Below are positions 42,221 to 51,010 of a stretch of 64,000 nt of DNA, one piece after another; positions within the stretch are counted from its first letter, which is position 1; the number at the start of each line of letters is the position of its first letter. The DNA is from Acidulodesulfobacterium sp021802425 (GTDB lineage Bacteria; SZUA-79; Acidulodesulfobacterales; Acidulodesulfobacteraceae): assembly GCA_021802425.1 (NCBI GenBank), contig JAJZXJ010000004.1, forward strand, positions 1 through 64,000, read 5' to 3'. Position numbers and translations under genes: made by a program. The notes below the pieces were generated by a model, which saw only the letters and a program-made list of their open reading frames with translations, did not search any database and was not told where the DNA came from.

Positions 42221-42999
42221 GATGCAAGCTCTCAAAAAGCCTTAGTTTTTCTCAGGATGAAGAGCTTTATATTGCGACAAGCGATACCAAAATAAAAATG
42301 GAAGAGGACTATGCGCCGTTCGTCGATAAAATTTTAAACAATATTCCATATATTCCATACAGCGTTCTAGATCTTGGCTGCGGTCCTGGCTATATAGCAA
42401 GGAGAATCAGCGAGGTCTTGCCGAATGCCTTTGTTTTTGGGTTGGATAAATCTATCACAATGATAAATCATGCAAATAAGGTTTTTAAAAAAAGATTACC
42501 CGCTCCTATGAGCGTAAAAATGTTGAAAATGGATTACACCTTTCATTCTGCGTATGAAATTAACGACACGGCATTTAAAATGCTTGGGAATGAAGCGGGT
42601 TATTCGGATTACTATAATTATAATTGCGGGCTTAAATATATGATTGCAGACAGCGCGAATCTCCCTTTCGGAAAGAATAGCTTTAATTTAATTATACTTA
42701 AAGGGACATTTAAATGCTTGGACGATAAGCTGAATTCCCTGAAGGAAATGTTCAGGGTTCTGGCGGATAACGGCGATATTTTAATATACGAGTTTAGAAA
42801 AGAAATTCCGGATGACGAATTTAGTATGCTCACGGAGCATATGAATCCTCAAAAGGTAAAGTCTTTAAAGCGCAAGTTAAATTGCTCCTTAGACATAGAA
42901 GATTATGAGAAATATTTATTAAAAGCAGGCTTAGCAGGGTTTGCCGATATAAAAACGGAAGGACTCGATTTAAGAATAAGAATATCTAAGAATTGTTGA
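42193..42999 (+). CDS. class I SAM-dependent methyltransferase within the nif operon
   Basis: A 268-residue protein with the SAM-binding motif VLDLGCGPGYIARRI near residues 57-71, an acidic residue after strand 2 (GLDKS) and later motifs typical of class I methyltransferases. The substrate is unknown. The start at 42193 follows AGGAGGGGGG and overlaps the nifB end by 28 bases, so it is coupled to nifB. I know of no standard nif gene of this type, and the tight packing between nifB and fdxB suggests a role linked to nitrogenase maturation or control, which is inference. Confidence 0.85.
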   Translation: MQTQEDAVLGCKLSKSLSFSQDEELYIATSDTKIKMEEDYAPFVDKILNNIPYIPYSVLDLGCGPGYIARRISEVLPNAFVFGLDKSITMINHANKVFKKRLPAPMSVKMLKMDYTFHSAYEINDTAFKMLGNEAGYSDYYNYNCGLKYMIADSANLPFGKNSFNLIILKGTFKCLDDKLNSLKEMFRVLADNGDILIYEFRKEIPDDEFSMLTEHMNPQKVKSLKRKLNCSLDIEDYEKYLLKAGLAGFADIKTEGLDLRIRISKNC

Positions 43000-43018
43000 C
43001 AAAGGGGGGAAAATAGCA

Positions 43019-43318
43019 ATGAGTATCATGGATGGATTTACCGGCAATATCGATAATTATGTCAATGCGCCGCGCCGGTCGGGCGGGAAATGGGTTCCAC
43101 ATTTTCTGGTAGAATTCGATAAGGAAAACTGCATATCATGCGGCAGATGTATCAAGGTTTGTCCGGGCGGGGTTTATACGTTTGAGGACGACGGGGATAA
43201 GATGATTGTTAGAATAGAAAGCATGGATGATTGTATCGGCGATATGTCATGCGAAAAGGTCTGCCCTAAAAATAAGACGATGCATCTTCATAAATTTTCG
43301 CCGCTTACGAAAAATTAA
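43019..43318 (+). CDS. fdxB: nif-specific ferredoxin III
   Basis: A 99-residue ferredoxin with two 4Fe-4S sites: CISCGRCIKVCP near residues 38-49, and the second around DDCIGDMSCEKVCP with the unusual spacing of the nif-specific ferredoxin III family. It probably donates electrons to nitrogenase or to NifB-type maturation. An AAAGGGGG site precedes the ATG. It lies between the methyltransferase and nifD; a GGGGACAGATTT palindrome follows its stop. Confidence 0.92.
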   Translation: MSIMDGFTGNIDNYVNAPRRSGGKWVPHFLVEFDKENCISCGRCIKVCPGGVYTFEDDGDKMIVRIESMDDCIGDMSCEKVCPKNKTMHLHKFSPLTKN

Positions 43319-43344
43319 TAATAATAAGATAATTAATTAATAAA

Positions 43345-43369
43345 GGGGACAGATTTAAAATCTGTCCCC
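43345..43369. repeat. GGGGACAGATTT palindrome between fdxB and nifD
   Basis: Perfect 12-bp arms GGGGACAGATTT and AAATCTGTCCCC around a single A. It is located 27 bases after fdxB and 20 bases before nifD. Confidence 0.85.
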
Positions 43370-43389
43370 GATAAATAAAGGGGTTTAAA

Positions 43390-44826
43390 ATGGCCGTTAA
43401 TTTTAAAGAAAACGAAGGGATAGTCGAAGACATTCTAAGCGTCTATTCCGAAAAGGCAAAGAAAAACAGAAAAGAGCATATCGGCATTAATAGCAAAGAA
43501 ACCTGCGGGAGCTGTGTTGCAAAATCTAATGTCAAATCCCTTCCCGGCGTTATGACGCCGAGAGGCTGCGCCTACGCAGGTTCCAAAGGCGTTGTCTGGG
43601 GACCGGTTAAAGATGTTATTAATATAAGCCACGGTCCGATAGGATGCGGAATGTACAGCTGGGGGACAAGAAGAAATCTGGCTAACGGCGAGCCCGGAGT
43701 CGAAAACTTTGTGTCTTTTCAATTTACTACGGATTTTAAGGAAAGGGATATAGTTTTTGGCGGCGATAAAAAATTGGAGCAGGCGATTAAAGAGTTGCAT
43801 GAACTTTTCCCCACCGCAAAAGGCATAATTATAGATTCGGAATGCCCGATAGGTTTAATAGGCGACGATATAGAGGCTGTGGCGAAAAAAATGGAAGGCG
43901 AAATAAAGATTCCGGTAATTCCCGTAAGGTGCGAGGGTTTCAGGGGAGTAAGCCAGTCTTTGGGACATCACATAGCAAACGATACTATAAGGGATTTTGT
44001 CGTAGGAACGGGAGAAATAGACGAAAGCAAAAAGACCCCTTACGATGTAGCAATACTCGGCGATTATAATATAGGCGGGGATGTCTGGTCGTCGATGAAA
44101 ATATTTAAAGAAATGGGTTTGAATGTCGTAGCCCACTGGTCTGGAGACGGTTCTATAGAGGAAATGAAGATAACTCACGGGGTAAATTATAATCTTCTGC
44201 ATTGTTACAGGTCGATGAATTATATAGCGAGGCATTTCGAGGAAAAGTTCGGTATCCCGTGGATTGAATATAATTTTTTCGGTCCCACTAAAATAAAAGA
44301 AAGCATCAGGAGCATAGCAAAATTATTCGATGAAAATATTCAGGAAAAATCCGAAGAGGTTATCAAGGCATACGAACCTAAAATGCAGGAGGTTATAGAT
44401 AAATACAGGCCGAGATTGGAAGGCAAAAAAGTAATGATATTAGTCGGCGGCTTAAGGCCTCGCCATATAGTCGGAGCTTATGAAGATTTAGGAATGAAAG
44501 TAGTATCTGCGGCATATGAATTTGCTCATACCGATGATTATGAAAGAACGACAAAAGAGCTGGAAGACGGGACTATCGTCGCCGACGACATGAATGAATA
44601 CGAATTTGTCGAGCTTGCAAACAGGCTTAAGCCGGATTTGGTCGCCTCGGGGATAAAAGAAAAATATGTTTTTCAGAAAATGGGAATACCTTTCAGGCAG
44701 ATGCACTCATGGGATTATTCCGGACCTTATCACGGTTATGACGGCTTTGAAATATTTGCAAGAGATATGGACTTGAGCATAAACAGCCCGTCGTGGAAAT
44801 TGGTTAAGCCGCGCTGGAAAAAGTAA
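43390..44826 (+). CDS. nifD: nitrogenase molybdenum-iron protein alpha chain
   Basis: A 478-residue alpha subunit of Mo-nitrogenase. P-cluster ligands are C60 (TPRGCAYAGSKG), C86 (HGPIGCGMYSWG) and the Cys in DSECPIGLIGDD. FeMo-cofactor ligands lie in LLHCYRSMNYIAR (Cys) and FRQMHSWDYSGPYHG (His). The GxxxN and RRN surroundings and the length fit NifD rather than VnfD or AnfD; no delta-subunit gene is present. It precedes nifK, with a palindrome between them. Confidence 0.97.
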   Translation: MAVNFKENEGIVEDILSVYSEKAKKNRKEHIGINSKETCGSCVAKSNVKSLPGVMTPRGCAYAGSKGVVWGPVKDVINISHGPIGCGMYSWGTRRNLANGEPGVENFVSFQFTTDFKERDIVFGGDKKLEQAIKELHELFPTAKGIIIDSECPIGLIGDDIEAVAKKMEGEIKIPVIPVRCEGFRGVSQSLGHHIANDTIRDFVVGTGEIDESKKTPYDVAILGDYNIGGDVWSSMKIFKEMGLNVVAHWSGDGSIEEMKITHGVNYNLLHCYRSMNYIARHFEEKFGIPWIEYNFFGPTKIKESIRSIAKLFDENIQEKSEEVIKAYEPKMQEVIDKYRPRLEGKKVMILVGGLRPRHIVGAYEDLGMKVVSAAYEFAHTDDYERTTKELEDGTIVADDMNEYEFVELANRLKPDLVASGIKEKYVFQKMGIPFRQMHSWDYSGPYHGYDGFEIFARDMDLSINSPSWKLVKPRWKK

Positions 44827-44838
44827 TCTGCGTAGAAA

Positions 44839-44861
44839 GGGGCAGACTTAAGTCTGTCCCC
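44839..44861. repeat. GGGGCAGACTTAAG palindrome between nifD and nifK
   Basis: CAGACTTAAGTCTG is a perfect core flanked by GGGG and TCCCC, so one base is bulged. It is the same family as the copy between fdxB and nifD. Confidence 0.8.
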
Positions 44862-44897
44862 ATAAATAACACATAAAAAAGGGGGTTATTATATATT

Positions 44898-46319
44898 ATG
44901 GAAAAAGAAGAGGTTAAAAAGATAAAAGATTGGATGAATACCGAAGAGTATAAAGAAAAAAACTTTAATAGAAAGGCTATTACGATAAATCCGGAAAGAG
45001 CCTGTCAGCCGCTCGGCGCAGTGTTATGCGCGGTAGGTTTTGAAAATACGATGCCGTTTGTCCACGGTTCCCACGGATGCGTTGCATATTATAGAAATAA
45101 CTTATCCCGTCATTTCAGGGAGCCGATTGCAGGGGTTTGCACATCTTTAACGGAGGACGGGGCGGTTTTCGGAGGACAGGCGAACGGGTTCGAGGGGTTT
45201 AAAAACGCCTCGGCTTTATATAAGCCGGAGATGTTTGCGATATCTACCACCTGTATGTCCGAAATTATCGGCGACGATCTGGGTTCGATAGTGGGCGGCG
45301 CCAGAGAAAAGGGGTATCTGGCTGAAGATATAGCGGCGCCGTACGCAAATACGCCGAGTTTTGTAGGCTCTCATCTCGAAGGTTACGATAGTATGCTTAA
45401 CGCAATAATAGAAGCGCTCGGTAAAAAATCGGATGCAAATAAACCTGATACGATAAACATAATTCCGGGTTTTGACACGACTATCGGCAATATTAACGAG
45501 ATTAAGAGGATTTTAAAAATTTTCGGAATAAACTATCTTGTTCTTGCAGACTATTCGAATACCTTAGACAGCCCTTTAAACGGGGAGTATAAACTATACC
45601 CTGACGGCGCTACAAAGCTTGAAGATGTTAAAAATTGCGTAAACAATAAAGCTGCTATTGCCCTGCAGAAATTTTCTACAAAAAAAACGGCGGCGGCATT
45701 ATCTGAAAAATTCGGACAGGATGTCAGGGTCGTCAAAAGTCCTATCGGAATAAGTTATACCGATGAATTTTTAATGACGCTTTCCGAACTTTCCGGCAAA
45801 GAAGTTCCGAAAGAGCTTGAAGACGAAAGAGGTAAGGCGATAGACTCTATGACGGATGCACAGCAGTATATTCACGGAAAAAAATTTGCGATATTCGGCG
45901 ATCCGGATATGCTCACGGGATTAACGAGTTATCTCCTTGAAATGGGCGGAATTCCAAAATATGTGTTATGCTCAAACGGTACGGAAGAATTTAAAAAAGA
46001 AATCGAGGATTTGTTTGCCTCTTATTCGGAAAATCAAGGCGAGGTTTATATAGACAAGGATTTATGGCATTTGAGGTCATTACTCATGACGGGACCCGTC
46101 GATATGCTTTTGGGACCGTCCCACGGTAAATTTGCGGCAAGGGAAGCTAACATTCCTCATATCAGGGTAGGCTATCCCATCTTTGACAGGGTAAATATTC
46201 ATCGCTATCCGCTTTACGGGTATAGCGGGGTTATTAATCTGACCACATGGATAGTTAATAAATTTTTGGATATTTTGGATGATACCAGCGACGATGCCCA
46301 TTTCGAGCTTATGAGGTAA
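44898..46319 (+). CDS. nifK: nitrogenase molybdenum-iron protein beta chain
   Basis: A 473-residue beta subunit. P-cluster Cys ligands are seen in NPERACQPLGAV, GSHGCVAYYRNN and STTCMSEIIGDD. SLTEDGAVFGG and the P-cluster Ser region are also typical. It forms the alpha2-beta2 tetramer with NifD. The N-terminus is short compared with long-form NifK proteins. A GGGGG ribosome site precedes the ATG. nifE begins 50 bases later. Confidence 0.97.
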   Translation: MEKEEVKKIKDWMNTEEYKEKNFNRKAITINPERACQPLGAVLCAVGFENTMPFVHGSHGCVAYYRNNLSRHFREPIAGVCTSLTEDGAVFGGQANGFEGFKNASALYKPEMFAISTTCMSEIIGDDLGSIVGGAREKGYLAEDIAAPYANTPSFVGSHLEGYDSMLNAIIEALGKKSDANKPDTINIIPGFDTTIGNINEIKRILKIFGINYLVLADYSNTLDSPLNGEYKLYPDGATKLEDVKNCVNNKAAIALQKFSTKKTAAALSEKFGQDVRVVKSPIGISYTDEFLMTLSELSGKEVPKELEDERGKAIDSMTDAQQYIHGKKFAIFGDPDMLTGLTSYLLEMGGIPKYVLCSNGTEEFKKEIEDLFASYSENQGEVYIDKDLWHLRSLLMTGPVDMLLGPSHGKFAAREANIPHIRVGYPIFDRVNIHRYPLYGYSGVINLTTWIVNKFLDILDDTSDDAHFELMR

Positions 46320-46369
46320 GTTCGGCAATATTAACCTAACAAGATTTAAATTAAAGGAAGTGATACAAA

Positions 46370-47731
46370 ATGCGCATTACAGCCAAAGAAGAATATTTTG
46401 ACGAGCCTGCCTGCGAGCATAACGGCGTTGCTAAGGATAAAAAAGCCTGTAAAACGGCAACACCGGGTTCTTCAACCGGCGGATGCGCGCTTGACGGGGC
46501 ATATATTGTTTTAAGCCCGATAAAAGATGCCCTGAACATAGTACATGCTCCGATAAATTGTCTTGGAAATAGTTATAATCAAAGAACATCCGAAACTACT
46601 CAAAGAGAAAACTATTATATGTACGGTTTTACGACGGCGATAAATGAAAACGACCTCATTTTCGGCTCGGAAGACAAATTAAGGCAGGGCATAATTTATG
46701 TTTTTAACAGGTTTAAACCGAAAGCGGTGTTTATTTATAACACATGCGTGCCGGCGCTGACGGGGGAAGATATAGAAGGGGTTTCCAAGGAACTTGCGGC
46801 TGCGCTTAAAATTCCCGTTGTTCCGGTTTTTTCGCAGGGGTTTTCGGGAAATAAGAATCTTGGCAATAAAATTGCGGGAGATGCCCTTTTTACTTATATT
46901 ATAGGGAGAAAAGAACCGGAAATAGATTTATTATCGGATTACAACATAAATTTAATAGGCGAATATAATATCAGAGGAGAGCTTTTTTTAATAAAAAAGG
47001 CTCTAAAACAGGCCGGCATAAATGTTCTTTCAACCATAACGGGGGACTCTACGATAGAAGAAATAATGTATTCCCACAAAGCGGGGCTTAATGTCGTGGT
47101 GTGCTCCAAGGCCTTGATATATCTGGCAAGAAAAATGAAGGAAAAATATGGGCTTCCTTATATAGAAGGGTCGTTTTTCGGCTTAACATCCACCAATAAG
47201 GCGATAATGGATATAGTAAACTCGATCGGGGATTATGAACTTACCTGCAGCGCGAAAAAATACATCAAAATAAGAACAAGGAATACCGAAGAAAATATTT
47301 ATGAGTATAAAAGATTTTTAACGGGTAAAAAGGCTCTTTTATATACCGGCGGGGTTAAAAGCTGGTCTCTGATATCCGCCTTAAACGACTTAGGCATGAA
47401 GGTCGTTGCCACGGGGGTAAAAAAATCCACCGAGGAAGACAAACTAAGAATAAAAGAAATCGATGAAAACGGGAATATAATAATGCTCGATAACGGCAAC
47501 CCCGTCAATCTTATTAAAATAGCGCGGGAAGAGCGGGTTGACATTATACTTGCAGGCGGAAGGAATCAATATACCGCAATAAAATCCCTTATACCCTTTT
47601 TAGATGTCAATCAAGAAAGGTTTAATCCTTATACATCCTATGAGGGCATGGAATTTTTGGCCAAGCAGATTTATTTCGAGATCAAAAATCCTTTGTTTAA
47701 ATTATTAAAGGAATCAAATATAAATTTATAA
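46370..47731 (+). CDS. nifE: FeMo-cofactor scaffold protein NifE
   Basis: A 453-residue NifD homologue that forms the NifEN scaffold on which NifB-co matures to FeMo-co. The N-terminal PGSSTGGCALDGA and HAPINCLGNSYNQR carry cluster cysteines, and VYNTC-type Cys (IYNTCVPALTGEDI) is kept. It lacks the FeMo-co His of NifD at the equivalent place, in line with a scaffold. It is 4 bases upstream of nifN. Confidence 0.95.
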   Translation: MRITAKEEYFDEPACEHNGVAKDKKACKTATPGSSTGGCALDGAYIVLSPIKDALNIVHAPINCLGNSYNQRTSETTQRENYYMYGFTTAINENDLIFGSEDKLRQGIIYVFNRFKPKAVFIYNTCVPALTGEDIEGVSKELAAALKIPVVPVFSQGFSGNKNLGNKIAGDALFTYIIGRKEPEIDLLSDYNINLIGEYNIRGELFLIKKALKQAGINVLSTITGDSTIEEIMYSHKAGLNVVVCSKALIYLARKMKEKYGLPYIEGSFFGLTSTNKAIMDIVNSIGDYELTCSAKKYIKIRTRNTEENIYEYKRFLTGKKALLYTGGVKSWSLISALNDLGMKVVATGVKKSTEEDKLRIKEIDENGNIIMLDNGNPVNLIKIAREERVDIILAGGRNQYTAIKSLIPFLDVNQERFNPYTSYEGMEFLAKQIYFEIKNPLFKLLKESNINL

Positions 47732-47735
47732 TTCT

Positions 47736-49028
47736 ATGATGAATCCAATAAAAAATATTGAAATCAATCCTTTGCAGGCAAGCTCTTCGCTGGGAGCGGC
47801 GATGTTTTTTCTAGGGATTAATAATGCCGTGGTTCTTATGCACGGGGCCGTCGGTTGCGCAAGCTTTGACAAAGTTACGCTGACAAAGCATTTTCGCGAA
47901 AACATTCCGATAGTTACCACGGCTTTAAATGAATATGGAGCAATTCTGGGGGGAACCGACTTTTTAACATCAGGAATTAAAAACATTTATGAAAAAATGA
48001 AGCCGGATTTTATAGGTATTGCGTCATCAGGCCTCACGGAAACGAGCGGCGAAGATATTGCCGGCATTATCAGGGATTTTAAAGAAAAACAGGATTTGCC
48101 GTTTTCAAAAATAATTTATGCGGGCACTCCGGATTATAAGGGCAGCCTCGAAGACGGCTATATGCAAGCAATGTTGGCGCTGTTAGAGGACTTTTCGGGT
48201 AAGGAAACATATAAAACATTTAAAAAATCAAAGAAATTAACAAAGAGCGTAAATGTTTTCTGCCCGGTATCTTTCACCCCCCAGGATTTTTTGGAACTCC
48301 GGGAGGCCGTAGGTTATTTTGATTTAAAGCCGGTTATGATACCTGATTTGGGCTTATCCTTAGACGGCCATCTTGATGAAAGGGGATATTTACAGACAAC
48401 CGCAGATGGGCTTGGGATTAAAGATATGGAAAATATTCATAATAGCGAATTTAACATAGTTATAGGTTTAAGTTTGGGAAACGCGGTTAAATCCATTAGT
48501 GAATTAACCGGTTTAGCGACATATTACTTTCCGAATGTGTGCGGGCTTAAAAATAGCGATAAACTTTTCAACCTTTTATCCGAACTTTCGGGTAAAGAAA
48601 TTCCAGAAAAATATAAAAGGCAGAGAAGACAGCTTATGGATGCTTATTTAGATACGCATTTTTATTTTTTAGGAAAAGATATTGCGCTGGCTCTCGGCAT
48701 AGATCTTTTAGATTCTTTTTCTATGATTTATTCGGAAATGGGCGCAAATTTAAAAATCGGAATATCGACAAAATTTAGCAATGATATTAAATATAGATTT
48801 TTAAATTTTTACGAAGGCGATTTAGATTTGCTTGATAATTACAGGAATGTTGACTTGATTGTTTCCAATTCCAATGCAGGATTTTATGTTAAAGATTTTA
48901 GAATACCCCTGCTTAAGGCAGGCTTTCCGCTAATCGACGAAATAGGACACGGCTATAAGCATTATATACTCTACAGAGGGGCGGTTAATCTTGCCGTTGA
49001 AAGCGCAAACTTGCTTAATAAAGGATAA
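47736..49028 (+). CDS. nifN: FeMo-cofactor scaffold protein NifN
   Basis: A 430-residue NifK homologue, partner of NifE. NPLQASSSLGAAMFFLG and HGAVGCASFDKVTLTKHFRE match the family; only one of the P-cluster-type cysteines is retained in the N-terminal part, as usual for NifN. The start is ATGATG at 47736, 4 bases after nifE, so the two are coupled. No NifX domain is fused; a separate nifX follows. Confidence 0.95.
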   Translation: MMNPIKNIEINPLQASSSLGAAMFFLGINNAVVLMHGAVGCASFDKVTLTKHFRENIPIVTTALNEYGAILGGTDFLTSGIKNIYEKMKPDFIGIASSGLTETSGEDIAGIIRDFKEKQDLPFSKIIYAGTPDYKGSLEDGYMQAMLALLEDFSGKETYKTFKKSKKLTKSVNVFCPVSFTPQDFLELREAVGYFDLKPVMIPDLGLSLDGHLDERGYLQTTADGLGIKDMENIHNSEFNIVIGLSLGNAVKSISELTGLATYYFPNVCGLKNSDKLFNLLSELSGKEIPEKYKRQRRQLMDAYLDTHFYFLGKDIALALGIDLLDSFSMIYSEMGANLKIGISTKFSNDIKYRFLNFYEGDLDLLDNYRNVDLIVSNSNAGFYVKDFRIPLLKAGFPLIDEIGHGYKHYILYRGAVNLAVESANLLNKG

Positions 49029-49070
49029 AAAATTCAATTTAATCTAAAAATTTTTAAGGAGGGGGTCTAA

Positions 49071-49457
49071 ATGAAGGTAGGTTTTGCCACAACTGATAAT
49101 ATTTTAATCAACGACCACTTTGGATGGGCTAAAAATTTTGCAATATACGAAATAAATCAGGAAGGTTTCAGATTTTTGGAAAATAGGCATTTTGAAGAAG
49201 ATGAGATTGAGGAACTCAATAAGATAGATAAGAAGATTGAAGGGCTAAAAGATTTGAAGATTATTTTTGTAGAAAGCATCGGCGGGACGGCGGCCGCCCG
49301 CGTCGTAAAATCCGGCATTCATCCGGTTAAATCCAAGCCGAACGATAAAATAGAATATGTTATGAAAGACCTTAAAACGGTTTTATCGGGCAACCCGCCT
49401 CCATGGCTAAAAAAGATTATTTTTAAAGAATCCGGAAATATTGCAGGCTTGGTTTAA
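49071..49457 (+). CDS. nifX: NifX-type FeMo-cofactor carrier
   Basis: A 128-residue protein of the NifX/NafY fold that binds FeMo-co precursors and moves them between NifB and NifEN. The N-terminus KVGFATTDNILINDHFGWAKNF and the later IGGTAAARVVKSGIHPVK are family features. An AAGGAGGGGG site precedes the ATG. It is the last of the structural and biosynthetic nif genes; the next gene has its own sigma-54-like promoter. Confidence 0.92.
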   Translation: MKVGFATTDNILINDHFGWAKNFAIYEINQEGFRFLENRHFEEDEIEELNKIDKKIEGLKDLKIIFVESIGGTAAARVVKSGIHPVKSKPNDKIEYVMKDLKTVLSGNPPPWLKKIIFKESGNIAGLV

Positions 49458-49470
49458 ACTTTTAGATAAA

Positions 49471-49486
49471 TGGCATTAAATTTGCA
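49471..49486 (+). promoter_or_regulatory. sigma-54 promoter of the ANTAR regulator
   Basis: TGGCATTAAATTTGCA has GG (49472-49473) and GC (49484-49485) 12 bases apart, as in the nifH promoter. The start is expected near 49497, about 60 bases before the ATG. A hairpin around CCGGATCCGG (about 49531-49552) lies directly before the start codon. Confidence 0.75.
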
Positions 49487-49557
49487 ACTAAATTTAATAA
49501 ATAAAAAATTGTGTCTTTTATTTTATTGAAAATAACGCCGGATCCGGTTATTAAATT

Positions 49558-50166
49558 ATGGTAAACGAAAAAGGCCTGAATTTAAACATAAAAGTCTTAG
49601 TTGTTGATGATATAAAAGAAAGAAGGGAAGAACTTAAAGTTATTTTAAATTCTATTACAACTAATATATATGAGGCAGATAACGGCGCGTTAGCTACCTT
49701 AGCGGCAGAAGAATTTAAGCCGGATATTATCTTTATGGATATAAAGATGCCGTCGATGGATGGAATTACCGCCTGCAAAAAGATTATGGAGGCAAACCCC
49801 GTTCCCATTATTTTTTTAACGGCGGGCGCGGGCGATATAAAAGATTATGATAAATATATGGAAGAACTTAAGGGATCAGGGGCATTTTCTTACATAATGA
49901 AACCTGCCAGAAAGAGTGAAGTTTTAGCTCAGACAATCATTGCAATCGAAAATTTTAAAAGATTGCAGGATATAAAAAGAGAGAACGAAACCCTGAAGCA
50001 ATATATCGAGGATAGAAAGTTAATTAACAAGGCGAAAAGTATCCTTATGGATAAAGAAAGCATCCCCGAAAAAGAAGCGCATAAAAGACTTCAAAGATTA
50101 AGCATGAGCAGCGGGCGTCCATTAGCGGATATCGCAAGAGCTATTATTTTGACAAGTTCAAGTTGA
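49558..50166 (+). CDS. ANTAR-domain response regulator (putative nif antiterminator)
   Basis: A 202-residue two-domain protein. The receiver domain (about 11-130) keeps the acidic pair VVDD, the phosphorylated Asp61 (FMDIKMP), Thr88 and Lys115. A short coiled coil leads to a C-terminal ANTAR domain (about 140-200; LINKAKSILMDKESIPEKEAHKRLQRLS). ANTAR domains bind paired stem-loops in leaders and prevent termination. The nifH leader at 40254-40342 has just such an arrangement. No partner kinase is in the window. There is no clear ribosome site; a hairpin sits in its place. Confidence 0.93.
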   Translation: MVNEKGLNLNIKVLVVDDIKERREELKVILNSITTNIYEADNGALATLAAEEFKPDIIFMDIKMPSMDGITACKKIMEANPVPIIFLTAGAGDIKDYDKYMEELKGSGAFSYIMKPARKSEVLAQTIIAIENFKRLQDIKRENETLKQYIEDRKLINKAKSILMDKESIPEKEAHKRLQRLSMSSGRPLADIARAIILTSSS

Positions 50167-50228
50167 AGATATTTATTCGGAAAGATTATAAGATAATTTA
50201 AATATAACATAATAATAAGGAGTAATTT

Positions 50229-50546
50229 ATGGAAATGGTAAGAGCGATTATCAGGCCGGAGAAAGAAAAAGATGTGCTTAAGGCACTCGAAGAAAACGGA
50301 TTTGTTTCGGTTACGAAGATGCATGTTTTTGGAAGAGGGAAACAAAAGGGAATTAAAGTAGGGGATGTGGTTTACGATGAATTGCCAAAACTGGAACTTA
50401 TGATTGTCGTGAAGAAAGAGGACGCGAACAGGGTTTGCGATATTATTCAGGAAAATGCCGTTACGGGGCATATCGGCGACGGCAAGATATTTGTTGTGCC
50501 TGTTTCAAAGACCTACACGGTAAGAACCGGCGCCGAAGGCTTATAA
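50229..50546 (+). CDS. nifI1: nitrogen regulatory PII-family protein NifI1
   Basis: A 105-residue PII-family protein. GRGKQKGIKVGDVVYDELPK forms a T-loop unlike GlnB, and TGHIGDGKIFVVPVSKTYTVRTGAEG is the PII C-terminal signature. NifI1 and NifI2 together bind and switch off NifDK in response to 2-oxoglutarate and ATP. They usually lie between nifH and nifD; here they follow the ANTAR gene. AAGGAG precedes the ATG. Confidence 0.93.
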   Translation: MEMVRAIIRPEKEKDVLKALEENGFVSVTKMHVFGRGKQKGIKVGDVVYDELPKLELMIVVKKEDANRVCDIIQENAVTGHIGDGKIFVVPVSKTYTVRTGAEGL

Positions 50547-50601
50547 TATTATTTATTATACATTAATTTATTTATGTTAAATTCATATTAACGAGGTTTT
50601 T

Positions 50602-51009
50602 ATGGAATCTAAATTCGAAGAAAATATTGTAGAGATTATTGCTATAATAAGAAGACATAAAATTCAAGAAACAAAAGATGCGTTAGATAAAGAAGGTTTC
50701 AGCCAGATGACCTTTTATTCCGTTCACGGCAGAGGCAGGCAAAAAGGCAGCGGAGGGCTTGCAAGCGAACTCGACCCCGGTTTAAATCTAATTAATAATA
50801 AAACCGATATAGCCGATAATGATTACAGCTTTTTGCCTAAAAGGATGATATCATTAGTGGCGCCCGTACAGGAGACGGATAAAATCGTAAAGATAATAGC
50901 AGATGTAAATAGTACGGGCCATTACGGCGACGGCAAGATATTTGTTGTGCCTGTAAGGCTTGTCGAAAGGATAAGGACGGCGGAAGAAGGACTGTACGCT
51001 GTGAGTTAA
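50602..51009 (+). CDS. nifI2: nitrogen regulatory PII-family protein NifI2
   Basis: A 135-residue PII-family protein with a longer T-loop (HGRGRQKGSGG followed by an extended insert to about residue 85) and the signature STGHYGDGKIFVVPV. Partner of NifI1 in post-translational nitrogenase switch-off. It lies 55 bases after nifI1 and one base before the end of the convergent ogt gene. Confidence 0.93.
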   Translation: MESKFEENIVEIIAIIRRHKIQETKDALDKEGFSQMTFYSVHGRGRQKGSGGLASELDPGLNLINNKTDIADNDYSFLPKRMISLVAPVQETDKIVKIIADVNSTGHYGDGKIFVVPVRLVERIRTAEEGLYAVS

Positions 51010-51010
51010 G

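Noticed and set aside
43390..49028. Alternative (V or Fe-only) nitrogenase
   Set aside because: No delta-subunit gene lies between nifD and nifK, and nifE, nifN and nifV form a normal Mo-type set.
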